DNA of 33,268 nucleotides from CAUPWF01 sp964367685 (GTDB lineage Bacteria > Bacillota > Clostridia > Lachnospirales > Lachnospiraceae). Within the stretch, counting starts at the first letter, position 1. Every line of letters starts with the position of its first letter. A program made the translations under genes and the position numbers. Below are positions 8,271 to 16,458 of this stretch, piece after piece. The stretch spans positions 1-33,268 of the forward strand of contig CAYIYM010000023.1 in NCBI GenBank assembly GCA_964367685.1, in the 5' to 3' direction. The notes under the pieces are model-generated. The model made no database searches. It had not been told where the DNA came from and saw nothing but the letters and a program-made list of their open reading frames with translations.

Positions 8271-8333
8271 ATTCGAGTTTTATTCGAGTGCTATTCGAGT
8301 TTTTTATTTTTTCACTCGAATAGCCACTCGAAT
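8271..8333. repeat. ATTCGAGT/ACTCGAAT hairpin cluster, copy 2
   Basis: Three ATTCGAGT copies (8271-8278, 8282-8289, 8293-8300) are followed by two ACTCGAAT copies (8314-8321, 8326-8333). The inner hairpin repeats copy 1 exactly for 32 bases. The cluster ends directly beside the stop codon at 8336. Confidence 0.8.
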
Positions 8334-8335
8334 GA

Positions 8336-10030
8336 TTATTTCAACATGTATTTAGCACTTCTCCCTCCACCTGATATAAATAATAAATTTTCTTTCCTCA
8401 TTTTATCAATCACAGTTCGAGACTGTTGCTTGGTAAAGCTACATAGCTCTTGAACTATTGCATTCGTAATCGAATCATTGGTCTGTAAATATTCCAAAAT
8501 CATATTTTTCGCCTTAATATACTGCACAGTTCTATCTCTTGTATATTCTACGCCTGATTTTATTGCTTCATAAGCCTTGGCTGTAAACATATACTCTTTA
8601 CCAACAATTTCTACAAGTCCTATTTTAATCAGACTATTGCAGCATCTCCTTGCGTCATCTAATTGAGTCTGCGTTATGTCACTCACTTCCGACAATACTA
8701 TCTTTTTATTATCTGTCAAATATCTCAAAACCATCACCTCTGCCAGTGACATGATATATTGTTGTTTTTCTTGCTCTTGAATTATAAATTTCACAAAATC
8801 CATATCATCAATAGAACTAAATATTGTAAGTGATATCGCATCGTCAAATGATCGATATTGAGGGTATGGTTTCCCCATAGATACCATTTCTTTAAATATA
8901 ATATCAACACCTTGTCCTGTTCTCTGAACATATTTTAATCGTCGTAATGTTTCTGCAATTAATTTATTTCTTGGTACTGATGGATGTGTAATAATGTTTT
9001 TTTCTGTAATTCCATCTAAGAAGCATCCTGGATTTTCTATTACTATTTTATCAGGGTAATGCTTCACATAAATAGCACCTGTATGTTGATAATCTCTATG
9101 TGTAATTGCATTTAGTAACGCCTCTTGAAAAACTTTTTCAGGAAATTCAGCAACCTCTAAACGAAATAATCCCATCTGAATATTAACTATTTTATTTGCA
9201 GCTTATATTTTCTCTGTTAATTTATCAATAATCGTTATGACAGGTTGTTTAATATCTATTCTCGCATCATATTCTTCAAGATTTCCCTCTGAATAATGAA
9301 GATAAATCACCTCTGCTTGTGGAAGCAGTCGCATAATAGATTTTTCTTTTCCTACAAAAAGTAATCCCGCAATTGTTAGTTTTTCGATATCGCCATCTTC
9401 TTTAATTAATCCTAAATCTCTCAAAAACGGCATATCATCCATTTCGGATAGCGTTGATTTTGTATCTCTTAATTTTAATTTTTCTTTCAAATTATATACT
9501 TCTAATATATTTATATCATCTATCGTACTCTCATCTACAACTTGTCCTGAAAAATCTGGATGTTGAATAGCTGTATATTTATTGCCCATTTCATCTGGAT
9601 AAAATGGCTTAGAATTTCTTCCAAGTCTTTTTAAGCATCTTCCATCAGTCGTTGCATAAGTTACGCCATCAGATTCAACTGAGATAGCAATAATTCTTTT
9701 GTTCTCATAATAGAAATCACTAACTTCAGTAAATAATGGTGGCCTTGTTTTATCATAAATGGACTCCATAATCCCCTGAAGATCATGTTTGGCATCACAT
9801 CCCGTCACTTCGTGTGTTTAATCTTCTACACCAAAATAAACAGTTCCGCCCTTTGTATTAGCAAATGCTACTAATTCATCTACGGCTAATGCTAGCCTAT
9901 CCTTCATGTTTTTCGCTTTTATCCATGATTTGAATTCTACCGTAATCGTTTCTCCTGCTTTTAAAATAAGTTCAAATTCTTCCGCCTTCAATTTAGTCTC
10001 ACCCTCTCTTGTTTTATATTTATACGACAT
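8336..10030 (-). pseudogene. AlbA_2 / GHKL-ATPase / winged-helix regulator with two in-frame stop codons
   Basis: One continuous frame of 565 codons is broken only by two TAA codons, at 9818-9820 and 9203-9205; no frameshift is needed. Piece 1 (10030-9818) is the AlbA/Schlafen-type domain (VEFKSWI, VAFANTKGGTVYFGVED). After the first TAA the frame continues THEVTGCDAKHDLQGI. Piece 2 (to 9203) is the linker region. After the second TAA it resumes AANKIVNIQ, then the GHKL-like ATPase motifs FQEALLNAITHRDY and VQRTGQGVDII, and two winged-helix segments ending KYMLK. Such proteins are usually taken as DNA-binding regulators. Upstream ribosome site is poor. Each stop is a single-codon change, so inactivation may be recent; ochre readthrough is a less likely alternative. 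Confidence 0.85.
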
Positions 10031-10090
10031 TGTATTTCTGAGCTAAATTCCATCTTGTATATCCATAGAAGGATAGTATAAAATCGACTG

Positions 10091-10106
10091 TGACATTTTT
10101 ACGTCA
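10091..10106. repeat. Palindromic element TGACATTTTTACGTCA, copy 2
   Basis: Identical to 8036-8051. It lies 36 bases beyond the stop codon of the orphan winged-helix relic and about 60 bases upstream of the AlbA-type gene. Confidence 0.6.
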
Positions 10107-10142
10107 GCGGTTGATACAAGTTTTGTACCTATCGCTGCGGAT

Positions 10143-10380
10143 CTATTTCAATTTATATCTTCTATCTTTATTACTTCCTATAAGCTCTATTTGCTCTGAT
10201 AGACCCTTTAATAATTCCTTTGTTCTCGTTTCTTTAAGGTTCAAGAAATCACAAATTTCTTTCATTTTGTATTCTTTTCCATCGCTCATAAATTCTAGAA
10301 TTTGTTCATACCTTTTTGATGTTTTTATCGTCGCTTTTTATCGTCGCTTTTTTATCAAATTGTACCACAAGTGGTGACAC
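10143..10380 (-). pseudogene. Orphan C-terminal winged-helix relic of an AlbA/Fic-type regulator
   Basis: A minus-strand frame ending in TAG at 10143 encodes a typical C-terminal winged-helix domain (TSKRYEQILEFMSDGKEYKM, then KEICDFLNLKETRTKELLKG, ending RRYKLK). Just upstream, a perfect 13-base tandem duplication shifts the frame. Removing one copy joins it to VSPLVVQFDKKATIK, which looks like the variable linker seen before this domain in AlbA/GHKL regulators. No N-terminal part and no convincing start remain. It is probably the surviving tail of a second gene like the one at 8336-10030. Confidence 0.65.
10322..10347. repeat. Perfect 13-base tandem duplication
   Basis: TTTTTATCGTCGC occurs twice head to tail (10322-10334, 10335-10347). 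Thirteen is not a multiple of three, so it frameshifts the winged-helix relic; looks like a replication-slippage product. Confidence 0.85.
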
Positions 10381-10450
10381 ACTTTTTTATTCATTCTTAT
10401 ATCGTCGCAACAAAATATCCATAGATCTTTTTGTCGGTTCCATATCGTAC

Positions 10451-11137
10451 TCATATATCTCTATAGATACGTGGTACTTTTTTCACTCTATAATTCATAT
10501 CTTCTATATCAAATGATGCCAAATCAAATTCTTCCACTCCTAGCCATTGCGAATATTCTTGATATAGTTTTCCTTTGCCCCGCTTAAATGCTTTCGACAG
10601 TTCTGTGAGACCTGTTATACCTCCACAATCCTCGACTATTCCGCAACCGGCTCCACCAAGTACTCTTGGTAGTTCTTTTCCTGGAAGCTCTTTGTCAATG
10701 ATAATCTTTTCAAGTCGTATAAGAATTTTCCAATTATCACCATAATCGTATGTAAAGGACATGGTTTCATTTTCTGCTGTAACAACTTTACTTAGTTTTA
10801 TTTCGCTTGCATCAATATTATTCTCTACGAACTCTTCAAATTCATCTCCCAAAGGTAGTTCTATATGCATCTTCCTCAAATTAGGATTTTTATAAAAAAA
10901 CTCCATCACACCAGTATACATATCATCGTCTATATCTCTACCCATACTCTTACGACAATTTTCCCACACTGGTACATCAAAGCAGAATAGATGACTTGCT
11001 TGCATCTCAAACAATGTCATAATGATATACCCCAACTTCGCCATTGTAATATTGTTTTGCACTTGAATTCTTCTCCATATTTTGGGCTTGTAATCTTCTA
11101 ATCCTACACATAGTTGATAAATTGGATTCGATGCCAT
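10451..11137 (-). CDS. Plasmid pRiA4b ORF-3-like family protein
   Basis: The 228 residues show the pattern of this family: YQLCVGLEDYKPKIWRRIQV at residues 6-25, an aromatic/His block ASHLFCF near 47-53, the central FTYDYGDNWKILIRLEKI (about 128-145) and the glycine/cysteine segment PRVLGGAGCGIVEDCGG (about 158-174). The family is common on plasmids and mobile elements and has no settled function. A textbook ribosome site (AAGGAGG) precedes the ATG. It follows a small hypothetical gene on the same strand. No membrane segment or signal peptide. Confidence 0.85.
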   Translation of the reverse strand: MASNPIYQLCVGLEDYKPKIWRRIQVQNNITMAKLGYIIMTLFEMQASHLFCFDVPVWENCRKSMGRDIDDDMYTGVMEFFYKNPNLRKMHIELPLGDEFEEFVENNIDASEIKLSKVVTAENETMSFTYDYGDNWKILIRLEKIIIDKELPGKELPRVLGGAGCGIVEDCGGITGLTELSKAFKRGKGKLYQEYSQWLGVEEFDLASFDIEDMNYRVKKVPRIYRDI

Positions 11138-11184
11138 GATTATCCTCCTTTATAAAATTTTTCTCTATCATTCTTCTTCGTGTT

Positions 11185-11499
11185 CTATCTATTCAAAATA
11201 TATTCAATCGTTTCAACTAATTCATCACTAAAATCCGCAAGGTCATCCAGCGTTATAGCCCCGTCATGTATTAATCCCACTATATCCCATATCATATTAG
11301 ACTTACTCATCTCTACAAGAACACCTGGTTTTTTCTTGTCTATTTTAATTCGTTTTTCTATCTCCCAGAATTTTGTTGAAGCTGATATATCTTCTTTCAA
11401 ATAAGCAACATACTCTTGTGTCAGCTTTTCCATATAAGCTTCTTGCCATTCTGCTATCTTTTCTCTATATAATTTCCAATCCTTTTTCGTTGGTTCCAT
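11185..11499 (-). CDS. Hypothetical protein, 104 residues, helical
   Basis: A cytoplasmic, highly charged and probably helical protein. The N-terminal half is DWKLYREKIAEWQEAYMEKL followed by KFWEIEKRIKIDKKKPG; the C-terminal half is hydrophobic/acidic (NMIWDIVGLIHDGAITLDDL). I recall similar small clostridial proteins without known function but cannot name a domain. GAGGG precedes the ATG. It lies between two other minus-strand accessory genes and may be cotranscribed with the pRiA4b-like gene 47 bases downstream. Confidence 0.6.
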   Translation of the reverse strand: MEPTKKDWKLYREKIAEWQEAYMEKLTQEYVAYLKEDISASTKFWEIEKRIKIDKKKPGVLVEMSKSNMIWDIVGLIHDGAITLDDLADFSDELVETIEYILNR

Positions 11500-11564
11500 A
11501 TTGTTCCCTCGCTATCACCTTCAACCATTTCACTCAAATGAATAATTTCGAGTACTGTTATTAT

Positions 11565-11783
11565 TTACCCACATAGGAATTCATCTAAATCCATCAAAGC
11601 TTCCTTTAACTCTGGATTTTTCTCTCTTGAAATAATTTTTGAAAGCTCAATCATTTCCCAATCTTCAACCTCACATTCCATACTATACGATAGTTCAACC
11701 AAATCTCCTAAGATTTTGCTTTTCTTCGTTTTCGAATGTGTCCTACAATATTCTTCAATAACTATTCTTGAATATTCCTGCAT
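11565..11783 (-). CDS. Hypothetical small acidic protein, 72 residues
   Basis: Not recognised. The sequence is helical and acidic (begins MQEYSRIVIEEYCRTHSKTK, ends LKEALMDLDEFLCG). The frame reaches a GTG at 11792, but that GTG is part of the ribosome site GAGGTG, which stands 6 bases before the ATG at 11783, so the later start is chosen. It precedes the 104-residue gene by 65 bases on the same strand and may be in one transcript with it. Confidence 0.5.
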   Translation of the reverse strand: MQEYSRIVIEEYCRTHSKTKKSKILGDLVELSYSMECEVEDWEMIELSKIISREKNPELKEALMDLDEFLCG

Positions 11784-11802
11784 TTCAATCACCTCGTATT
11801 TT

Positions 11803-11985
11803 CTAGATATTCATCCTCTGATATCTCCACCATCTTGGTTCTATCTGCGTACTCGCTCCAAATATCCGATTAATCTCAATTCCTTCATATACTTTAACTA
11901 TATTATTTTTCGTTGGCTCATTATAGGCTTGATTCTGCTGATTTTTCTGCTGATTCTACTATTGCATTCGTGGATTTCTAGACAT
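11803..11985 (-). other. Possible relic of a Gln/Asn-rich coding frame with tandem amber codons
   Basis: A 61-codon frame (ATG at 11985, TAG at 11803) reads MSRNPRMQ, two TAG codons (11956-11961), NQQKNQQNQAYNEPTKNN, then EGIEINRIFGASTQIEPRWW. Since CAG codons surround the two TAGs, CAG-to-TAG change would explain them. The evidence is slight: no homology is recognised and composition is skewed by an AATCAGCAGAA repeat. Otherwise the stretch 11784-12055 holds no clear gene. Confidence 0.2.
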
Positions 11986-12026
11986 CGAATTTCCACGTTT
12001 GTAGCTATCATATAAACCATAACATG

Positions 12027-12049
12027 AACTACGACACAACTACGACATC
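12027..12049. repeat. Tandem ACTACGACA motif, copy 2
   Basis: ACTACGACAC and ACTACGACAT lie head to tail, 7 bases from the stop codon of the Fic relic. Resembles 8163-8186. Confidence 0.5.
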
Positions 12050-12055
12050 TGCGTA

Positions 12056-12880
12056 TTATAAAATAATCCATTCGCCGGATCTACTTGTCCCGCTTCTTTC
12101 GATTATTCCTTGGCCTTTCATGTTTTTCAGCAATCTTTGTACTTGTCGCTCAGATAACTCCACTTTCTCTGCTATCTTTTTAGCTGATAACTTCCCATTT
12201 CCTTTAAGTATTTCAAGCACTCTATCTTGTGGCGATTTATCATCTGTATTCACAGCCTTTGCAACACTCACTGTCAAATCTTCTAGTACTTGTTTAATAA
12301 TCTCAAGCATGAATTTTACAAACACTGTGGATTCGCCTTGATTATTAGCCAAATTAATAGCTTGATAATACTCTTCTTGTCGCTGATGAATTAAGGATTC
12401 TATTGACAGCCACAAAAAGAACTCTTTCCATTTCGCTAATATCAGCGTATGCCACATCCTACCCGTTCTCCCATTTCCATCAGCGAATGGGTGAATAAAC
12501 TCAAACTCATAATGGAAGATACAAGATTTGATTAATGGATGAAGCGTTAACTCTTTCAGCCATTGAAATAACTCCGAAATTAATCCTGGTACATATTGTG
12601 GCGGTGTTCCTGCATGTATTAACGCCTCTCCTGCATAAATGCCAACGCCCCCACTTCGAAAAACACCTGATTCCTTTACCAAATCTATCATCATAATCTT
12701 ATGTGCTTCCAATAAATCCGAAACTTTATAGGGATCCAATTTCGCTAACATATCATATGCTTCATATGCATTTTTCACTTCTCTAATATCCTTGGGTGGT
12801 CCCAATACTCTTTTGCCATCAATAACATCACTTACTTGACCAATAGTTAAAGAATTACATTCAATCGCTAATGAAGAATT
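12056..12880 (-). pseudogene. Fic-family AMPylase-like protein with winged-helix tail, 5' truncated
   Basis: Fic proteins transfer AMP or related groups to protein hydroxyls. The core motif HPFADGNGRTGR is intact, the flap region GIYAGEALIHAG is present, and a C-terminal winged helix follows (KLSAKKIAEKVELSERQVQR). Homology begins at NSSLAIECNSLT at 12880, which resembles the class II inhibitory helix (S/T-x3-E-G/N) with Cys in place of Gly. Upstream of this point the frame runs straight into the end of another gene. There is no ATG or ribosome site, the N-terminal domain is missing, and only a TTG at 12805 could start a shorter product. Probably a gene cut by recombination. Confidence 0.75.
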
Positions 12881-13344
12881 TCTCCTGTTGCATTTTCCAC
12901 TAATCTAGCAGATATACGATCATTAAAAGTAAGTTGTTCGCCAACTGCATACCTTTCATGTGGATTCTCAATAACACCATCGCGCCCCGTAGTAGCGTAC
13001 CCCATCAACTTTGCAATTAGCTCTTTGTCACCTTCACAAAGTAATTCAATTCTACTTATGAAGTCATCATCATTCAACATTTTACCTGCTTCTGTACTTG
13101 AAATATAATAATATCCTGCTTCTGTTTGTGATGCAGCATGCGCAGCCTTCCACATTGCTATCTCATCATTATGTCCAGAATAAAGAATAAGCTTCTCTCC
13201 ATCATTTTGGGGCACAAGTGATAGTTGATCCACATATCCCCCTATTTCTTTCATAAATTCTTCTTGACCAGTCACATCAGCTTTCGATAATCCCCCTTGA
13301 ACTATCCATCTATCCAGTGCGTCATAGATCGTTTGTCTATCCAC
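12868..13344 (-). CDS. Hypothetical protein, possible polymorphic-toxin-like domain
   Basis: A 158-residue protein starting at a GTG with a strong GGAGG site 7 bases away. No signal peptide. The segment LILYSGHNDEIAMWKAAHAA followed by YYYISSTEAGKML recalls the YSG...T..G..L pattern of some secreted-toxin catalytic domains, and the order N-terminal leader plus compact C-terminal domain would fit, but the resemblance is weak and no catalytic residues can be assigned. Its last codons (GEILH and stop) overlap the beginning of Fic homology in another frame, so its natural C-terminus may have been lost at the same junction. It lies 27 bases after a duplicated-domain gene that could be its immunity partner (inference). 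Confidence 0.5.
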   Translation of the reverse strand: MDRQTIYDALDRWIVQGGLSKADVTGQEEFMKEIGGYVDQLSLVPQNDGEKLILYSGHNDEIAMWKAAHAASQTEAGYYYISSTEAGKMLNDDDFISRIELLCEGDKELIAKLMGYATTGRDGVIENPHERYAVGEQLTFNDRISARLVENATGEILH

Positions 13345-13371
13345 CTATTTTCCTCCCTCTCCCATCTTTTA

Positions 13372-14355
13372 CTACTGTAATTTTTCCGGATATTCATACT
13401 TAATAGATATAATATTCCAATATTTCCCACAAATCATTGCATCAAAGGCTTCCTCAACAAGTGCTACAACGTCTCCTTTATACTCGATATCGCGAGGAAT
13501 CGCAACACGCAACCTGTATGCTTCGGTTATCCCAATACCATTACATCCACTACCTATATATCTAGCATCTATCGTAACTGTATTTCGTCCAATAATTAGT
13601 TTAAACCTTGATGGTGGTCCTAGATCTGGTGAGCGATCTCCACATCCTCCCAATCCGATTAAATAGATCCCTCGCTCTCTGTCTGCTATCCAACTACTTA
13701 TATCTAGAGCATTTTGAGCTCCCCACCCTTGAAGTTGGTAACCTGACACACTCGAACCTATGAATGCTCTATCCTCTTCTGTAAAGCTGCCATCAGCCAT
13801 ATCTTCCTCAACAAAGGTAGACTTCTTTCCTAGAACTCGTCCTCTCTTCTGGCTATTTCCCTGTATTTCCTTCACACTGCTTTTAGAACGTAAATTCTTG
13901 TCATATATGATTTGAAATGTTGTTTCTTCATTCTTATTTCTGCGAGCTGAACGGTTCTCAAAGGCTTCATACGCTTCTATCATACGCGCCTCTATGTCTC
14001 CCTTATAAGTAAGGTGACTCGTATCACCAATTCGTAGCGTCCATGCACTCTCCTCACGCAGTGGTCCGATCCGCCAACTCTTTCTTATTCCCTCGATATC
14101 CACGATTTGATTTTCTACAATGAATTTAGCATAGGAAGGCCTATACCTACCATCATACTCCGAACCATCCCCTCCTAGAATCACAAGATACATTTCCCTA
14201 TCTCGATCTGCCGTCCAAGAGTATAATGTACTAACATCTTCTACTACACACCTATCATCTATTACCTCTGGTAAACTGAAATGATAAGACTTCAAAAACT
14301 CCCTATCCTGGTCTGTAAAAGTACCATCAACATAACGTTCATTAACAAATGCCAT
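13372..14355 (-). CDS. Protein with two tandem copies of an undescribed domain
   Basis: The 327 residues consist of two related halves. Half A (about 1-131) has DGTFTDQDREFLKSY, WTADRDREMYLVILGGDG and YKGDIEARMIEAYEAF. Half B (about 182-313) has DGSFTEEDRAFIGSS, WIADRERGIYLIGLGGCG and YKGDVVALVEEAFDAM. A basic linker (KKRGR-like) joins them. The same W-x-x-[DN]-x-[DE]-[RK] core recurs in the gene at 14673-15680. It is cytoplasmic, with no membrane segment. The start is set by AAGGAGG before the ATG. I do not recognise the family; an immunity or adaptor role is inferred only from its position before a toxin-like gene. Confidence 0.6.
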   Translation of the reverse strand: MAFVNERYVDGTFTDQDREFLKSYHFSLPEVIDDRCVVEDVSTLYSWTADRDREMYLVILGGDGSEYDGRYRPSYAKFIVENQIVDIEGIRKSWRIGPLREESAWTLRIGDTSHLTYKGDIEARMIEAYEAFENRSARRNKNEETTFQIIYDKNLRSKSSVKEIQGNSQKRGRVLGKKSTFVEEDMADGSFTEEDRAFIGSSVSGYQLQGWGAQNALDISSWIADRERGIYLIGLGGCGDRSPDLGPPSRFKLIIGRNTVTIDARYIGSGCNGIGITEAYRLRVAIPRDIEYKGDVVALVEEAFDAMICGKYWNIISIKYEYPEKLQ

Positions 14356-14515
14356 TTCTTTCCTCCTTATTCAACTATCAATTTTCTTTTGAATTTTTAT
14401 ATTTATCTATAAATATTTTGACTTACACTTATTTTATTGTCAATTTTTCATGACTTATTTTTCCTAATTTTATATATATTATATATGCTATCCTTGTTGT
14501 TATTAAGTATGGTTA

Positions 14516-14686
14516 TTATCTTGTAAATCCTCTCGCTTCAATATACAATGATGAAAAAAATTCAGGAATTTGTGACTCAGAAATAGCTTCACTATCATTT
14601 GCTTCAAAGTATATGCTTAAAATTGTATCTATAAAATTCTGACTAATATGATTTAATTCAGCACTTGTATATTTATAGCTCTCCAT
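14516..14686 (-). CDS. Hypothetical small protein, 56 residues
   Basis: Not recognised; acidic and probably helical (MESYKYTSAELNHISQNFID at the N-terminus). The ATG at 14686 overlaps the last 14 bases of the preceding gene and is preceded by a G-rich ribosome site (GGGAGGGGAGT), indicating translational coupling. The frame extends to a TTG at 14704, which is not needed. It may be the small partner of the upstream two-domain protein. Confidence 0.5.
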   Translation of the reverse strand: MESYKYTSAELNHISQNFIDTILSIYFEANDSEAISESQIPEFFSSLYIEARGFTR

Positions 14687-15680
14687 ACTCCCCTCCCTCA
14701 ACAATAATTGGTGTTGCTATATGTGGGAATTCCACTTGTTTTACTCCTATTCCATCCGGCCTATTTACAGAATATATTTTAAACAAATCTTTTATCAACT
14801 TCACCAACTTATAAGGTGTATATCCATGCTCCATTAACCCCTTTGTCCCAACTATCTTATTAAGCTTCCATTTCTCTGTTTGTGAACCAGGTTGGAGAAA
14901 TGTTTCTATTTGTACATTGTAACCTTGAATATACAAACCAAAGTACTTAGGGTATTCTCCATATCCCCTTCCTCCTAAACAATATAAAAAGATATCCTTT
15001 TCTTTATTTACTACCCAGAAAGAAAAAGTTGGTAATTCATTCCTCATCGTTCCAGGCAATTTCAATTTCTCTAACCACTCTATGTCTTCGTCTTTTATTT
15101 TTTCTTGTATGAATTTCATATCTACGTCTTGTACTCTAACGCTTTCTGCCATCAGCGCTTCATCTAATGTATATTGGGGTTCGATCTTTCCTTGCTGCTT
15201 AAGTTTAACAGTCATTTCCGAAATATCCATGGTTCCTTCCTTAGCTTCTTCTCTTTGTGGTTTCGATATCTCCCCTATCTCAATCATTTTCAGACTAAGC
15301 TCTTTAATATCTTCTACCTCATACCCCTCTTTTAATAAACCTGTAGGTATTACTAATTCCAATAATTTCCACCAAACCATGCATTCTCCGTTTTCCAGAT
15401 TTCCTTCTGTTTCTAACGACATTATCACTCTTATTAAGTATCCATAAATATAAATGCCTACAACTCTCGGTTTTCGTTCCTTGACCCTCCACCCTACTGT
15501 ACGTATAGGGAACATAAAAATATCTTTTTCCTCATTGGTAACCCAGGTCTGATAAGTTCTTAATACCAACATGTTCTTCTCTTCATCTAAAACACCAAGA
15601 GACAGGATTCTCCAGCAATCATCATGGCCAATTCTTTTACATTCAAAGTTCATGTTTAAAAATTCTTTTTTTCTGTCCAT
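14673..15680 (-). CDS. Protein with two further copies of the same undescribed domain
   Basis: The 335 residues also contain two repeats. The first (about 43-140) has TYQTWVTNEEKDIFMFPI, GIYIYGYLIRV and WWKLLELVIPTGLLKEGY. The second (about 218-310) has TFSFWVVNKEKDIFLYCLGG, GLYIQGYNVQI and KWKLNKIVGTKGLMEHGY. Compared with 13372-14355, the core W-[TIV]-x-[DN]-x-[DE]-[RK]-x-[IM]-[YF] is shared, so the two genes belong to one family. There is no signal peptide or membrane segment. The ATG has GAGGAG 8 bases upstream, and an extended -10 promoter lies about 50 bases before the start. Function unknown; an immunity-like role is possible. Confidence 0.6.
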   Translation of the reverse strand: MDRKKEFLNMNFECKRIGHDDCWRILSLGVLDEEKNMLVLRTYQTWVTNEEKDIFMFPIRTVGWRVKERKPRVVGIYIYGYLIRVIMSLETEGNLENGECMVWWKLLELVIPTGLLKEGYEVEDIKELSLKMIEIGEISKPQREEAKEGTMDISEMTVKLKQQGKIEPQYTLDEALMAESVRVQDVDMKFIQEKIKDEDIEWLEKLKLPGTMRNELPTFSFWVVNKEKDIFLYCLGGRGYGEYPKYFGLYIQGYNVQIETFLQPGSQTEKWKLNKIVGTKGLMEHGYTPYKLVKLIKDLFKIYSVNRPDGIGVKQVEFPHIATPIIVEGGEYGEL

Positions 15681-15730
15681 ACGTTAATCTCCTCATTTTT
15701 ACCTTGAATTTTTTATCTTAATTTTTGTTC

Positions 15731-15736
15731 ATTATA
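15731..15736 (-). promoter_or_regulatory. Extended -10 promoter of the repeat-domain gene cluster
   Basis: TATAAT with the upstream TGT extension on the minus strand, no good -35. It stands about 50 bases before the ATG at 15680. Confidence 0.5.
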
Positions 15737-15906
15737 ACATTTCCCTATAATGATTCTCTTCTTTTTACATTTTTTTATATATTTTAAACTTTATTTATCC
15801 GTTCTGCTTTGTGGAAAGTACGACGAATTAACTACTGTAATAATTCATTAAACCAAATCAAAAATTTCAAAATAGACAAATAGAATTGCTTTCACTTCTA
15901 TGTATT

Positions 15907-16302
15907 TTATAAATTAAATTCCAAAGAAACATTATGGGATCCCCCCTTCCAATACATCTCGCTATTTAATAACAATTTAAATACTATTACAATCAGCACC
16001 TTCACCACGATCCTACCAACATCATTTCCTATACAATCAGCAAGCACCCAAAACAACCCTGAAAATATAACCACACTGGCAATACAAGGTGCCGTTGCTA
16101 TAATTGGCATATAACTCAATGCACAATATAGAATCACGAACACTGCACACAAACCAAATGTCATCCACCAACTCGCCTCTGGAAATAGCTTTTGATGCAC
16201 TGGGATACTCCATACAATTGCAGGAATAATATTTATCAATGGTAACTTATAGTTCTTCACATATAAATTTTTCTTAAAATCTTCTATTACATATTTTGCC
16301 AT
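15907..16302 (-). CDS. Hypothetical integral membrane protein
   Basis: 131 residues with four predicted membrane segments (about 21-36, 46-66, 68-90 and 96-112) between a charged N-terminus (MAKYVIEDFKKNLYVKNYK) and a polar tail. No family recognised. AAAGGAG precedes the ATG by 10 bases. It stands alone between the ParA relic and the repeat-domain cluster, on the same strand. A role as a membrane immunity protein or anchor would be speculation. Confidence 0.55.
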   Translation of the reverse strand: MAKYVIEDFKKNLYVKNYKLPLINIIPAIVWSIPVHQKLFPEASWWMTFGLCAVFVILYCALSYMPIIATAPCIASVVIFSGLFWVLADCIGNDVGRIVVKVLIVIVFKLLLNSEMYWKGGSHNVSLEFNL

Positions 16303-16458
16303 TCCGTACTCGCTCCTTTGTCTCTATAATAGAATTATTAATTGCTTATTACAAGTTTTATTTAGACTATGTAAGGAATAGATTTCCTTTCCATAACTTA
16401 CTGTGCCCTTTTGCTACCATAAACTGTATATAGATATGTAGAACCTCTCCTTTTTCTA

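Noticed and set aside
8099..8333. CRISPR array
   Set aside because: The repeats are short inverted pairs with irregular spacing and no cas genes are present; hairpins, not repeat-spacer units.
9203..9820. Programmed stop-codon recoding (such as selenocysteine)
   Set aside because: Both stops are TAA, not TGA, and no recoding element is evident; loss by mutation is simpler.
15082..15447. Open frame of 121 codons on the plus strand
   Set aside because: Antisense to the repeat-domain gene at 14673-15680, which has a proper ribosome site and internal repeats; Ser/Ile-rich shadow composition.
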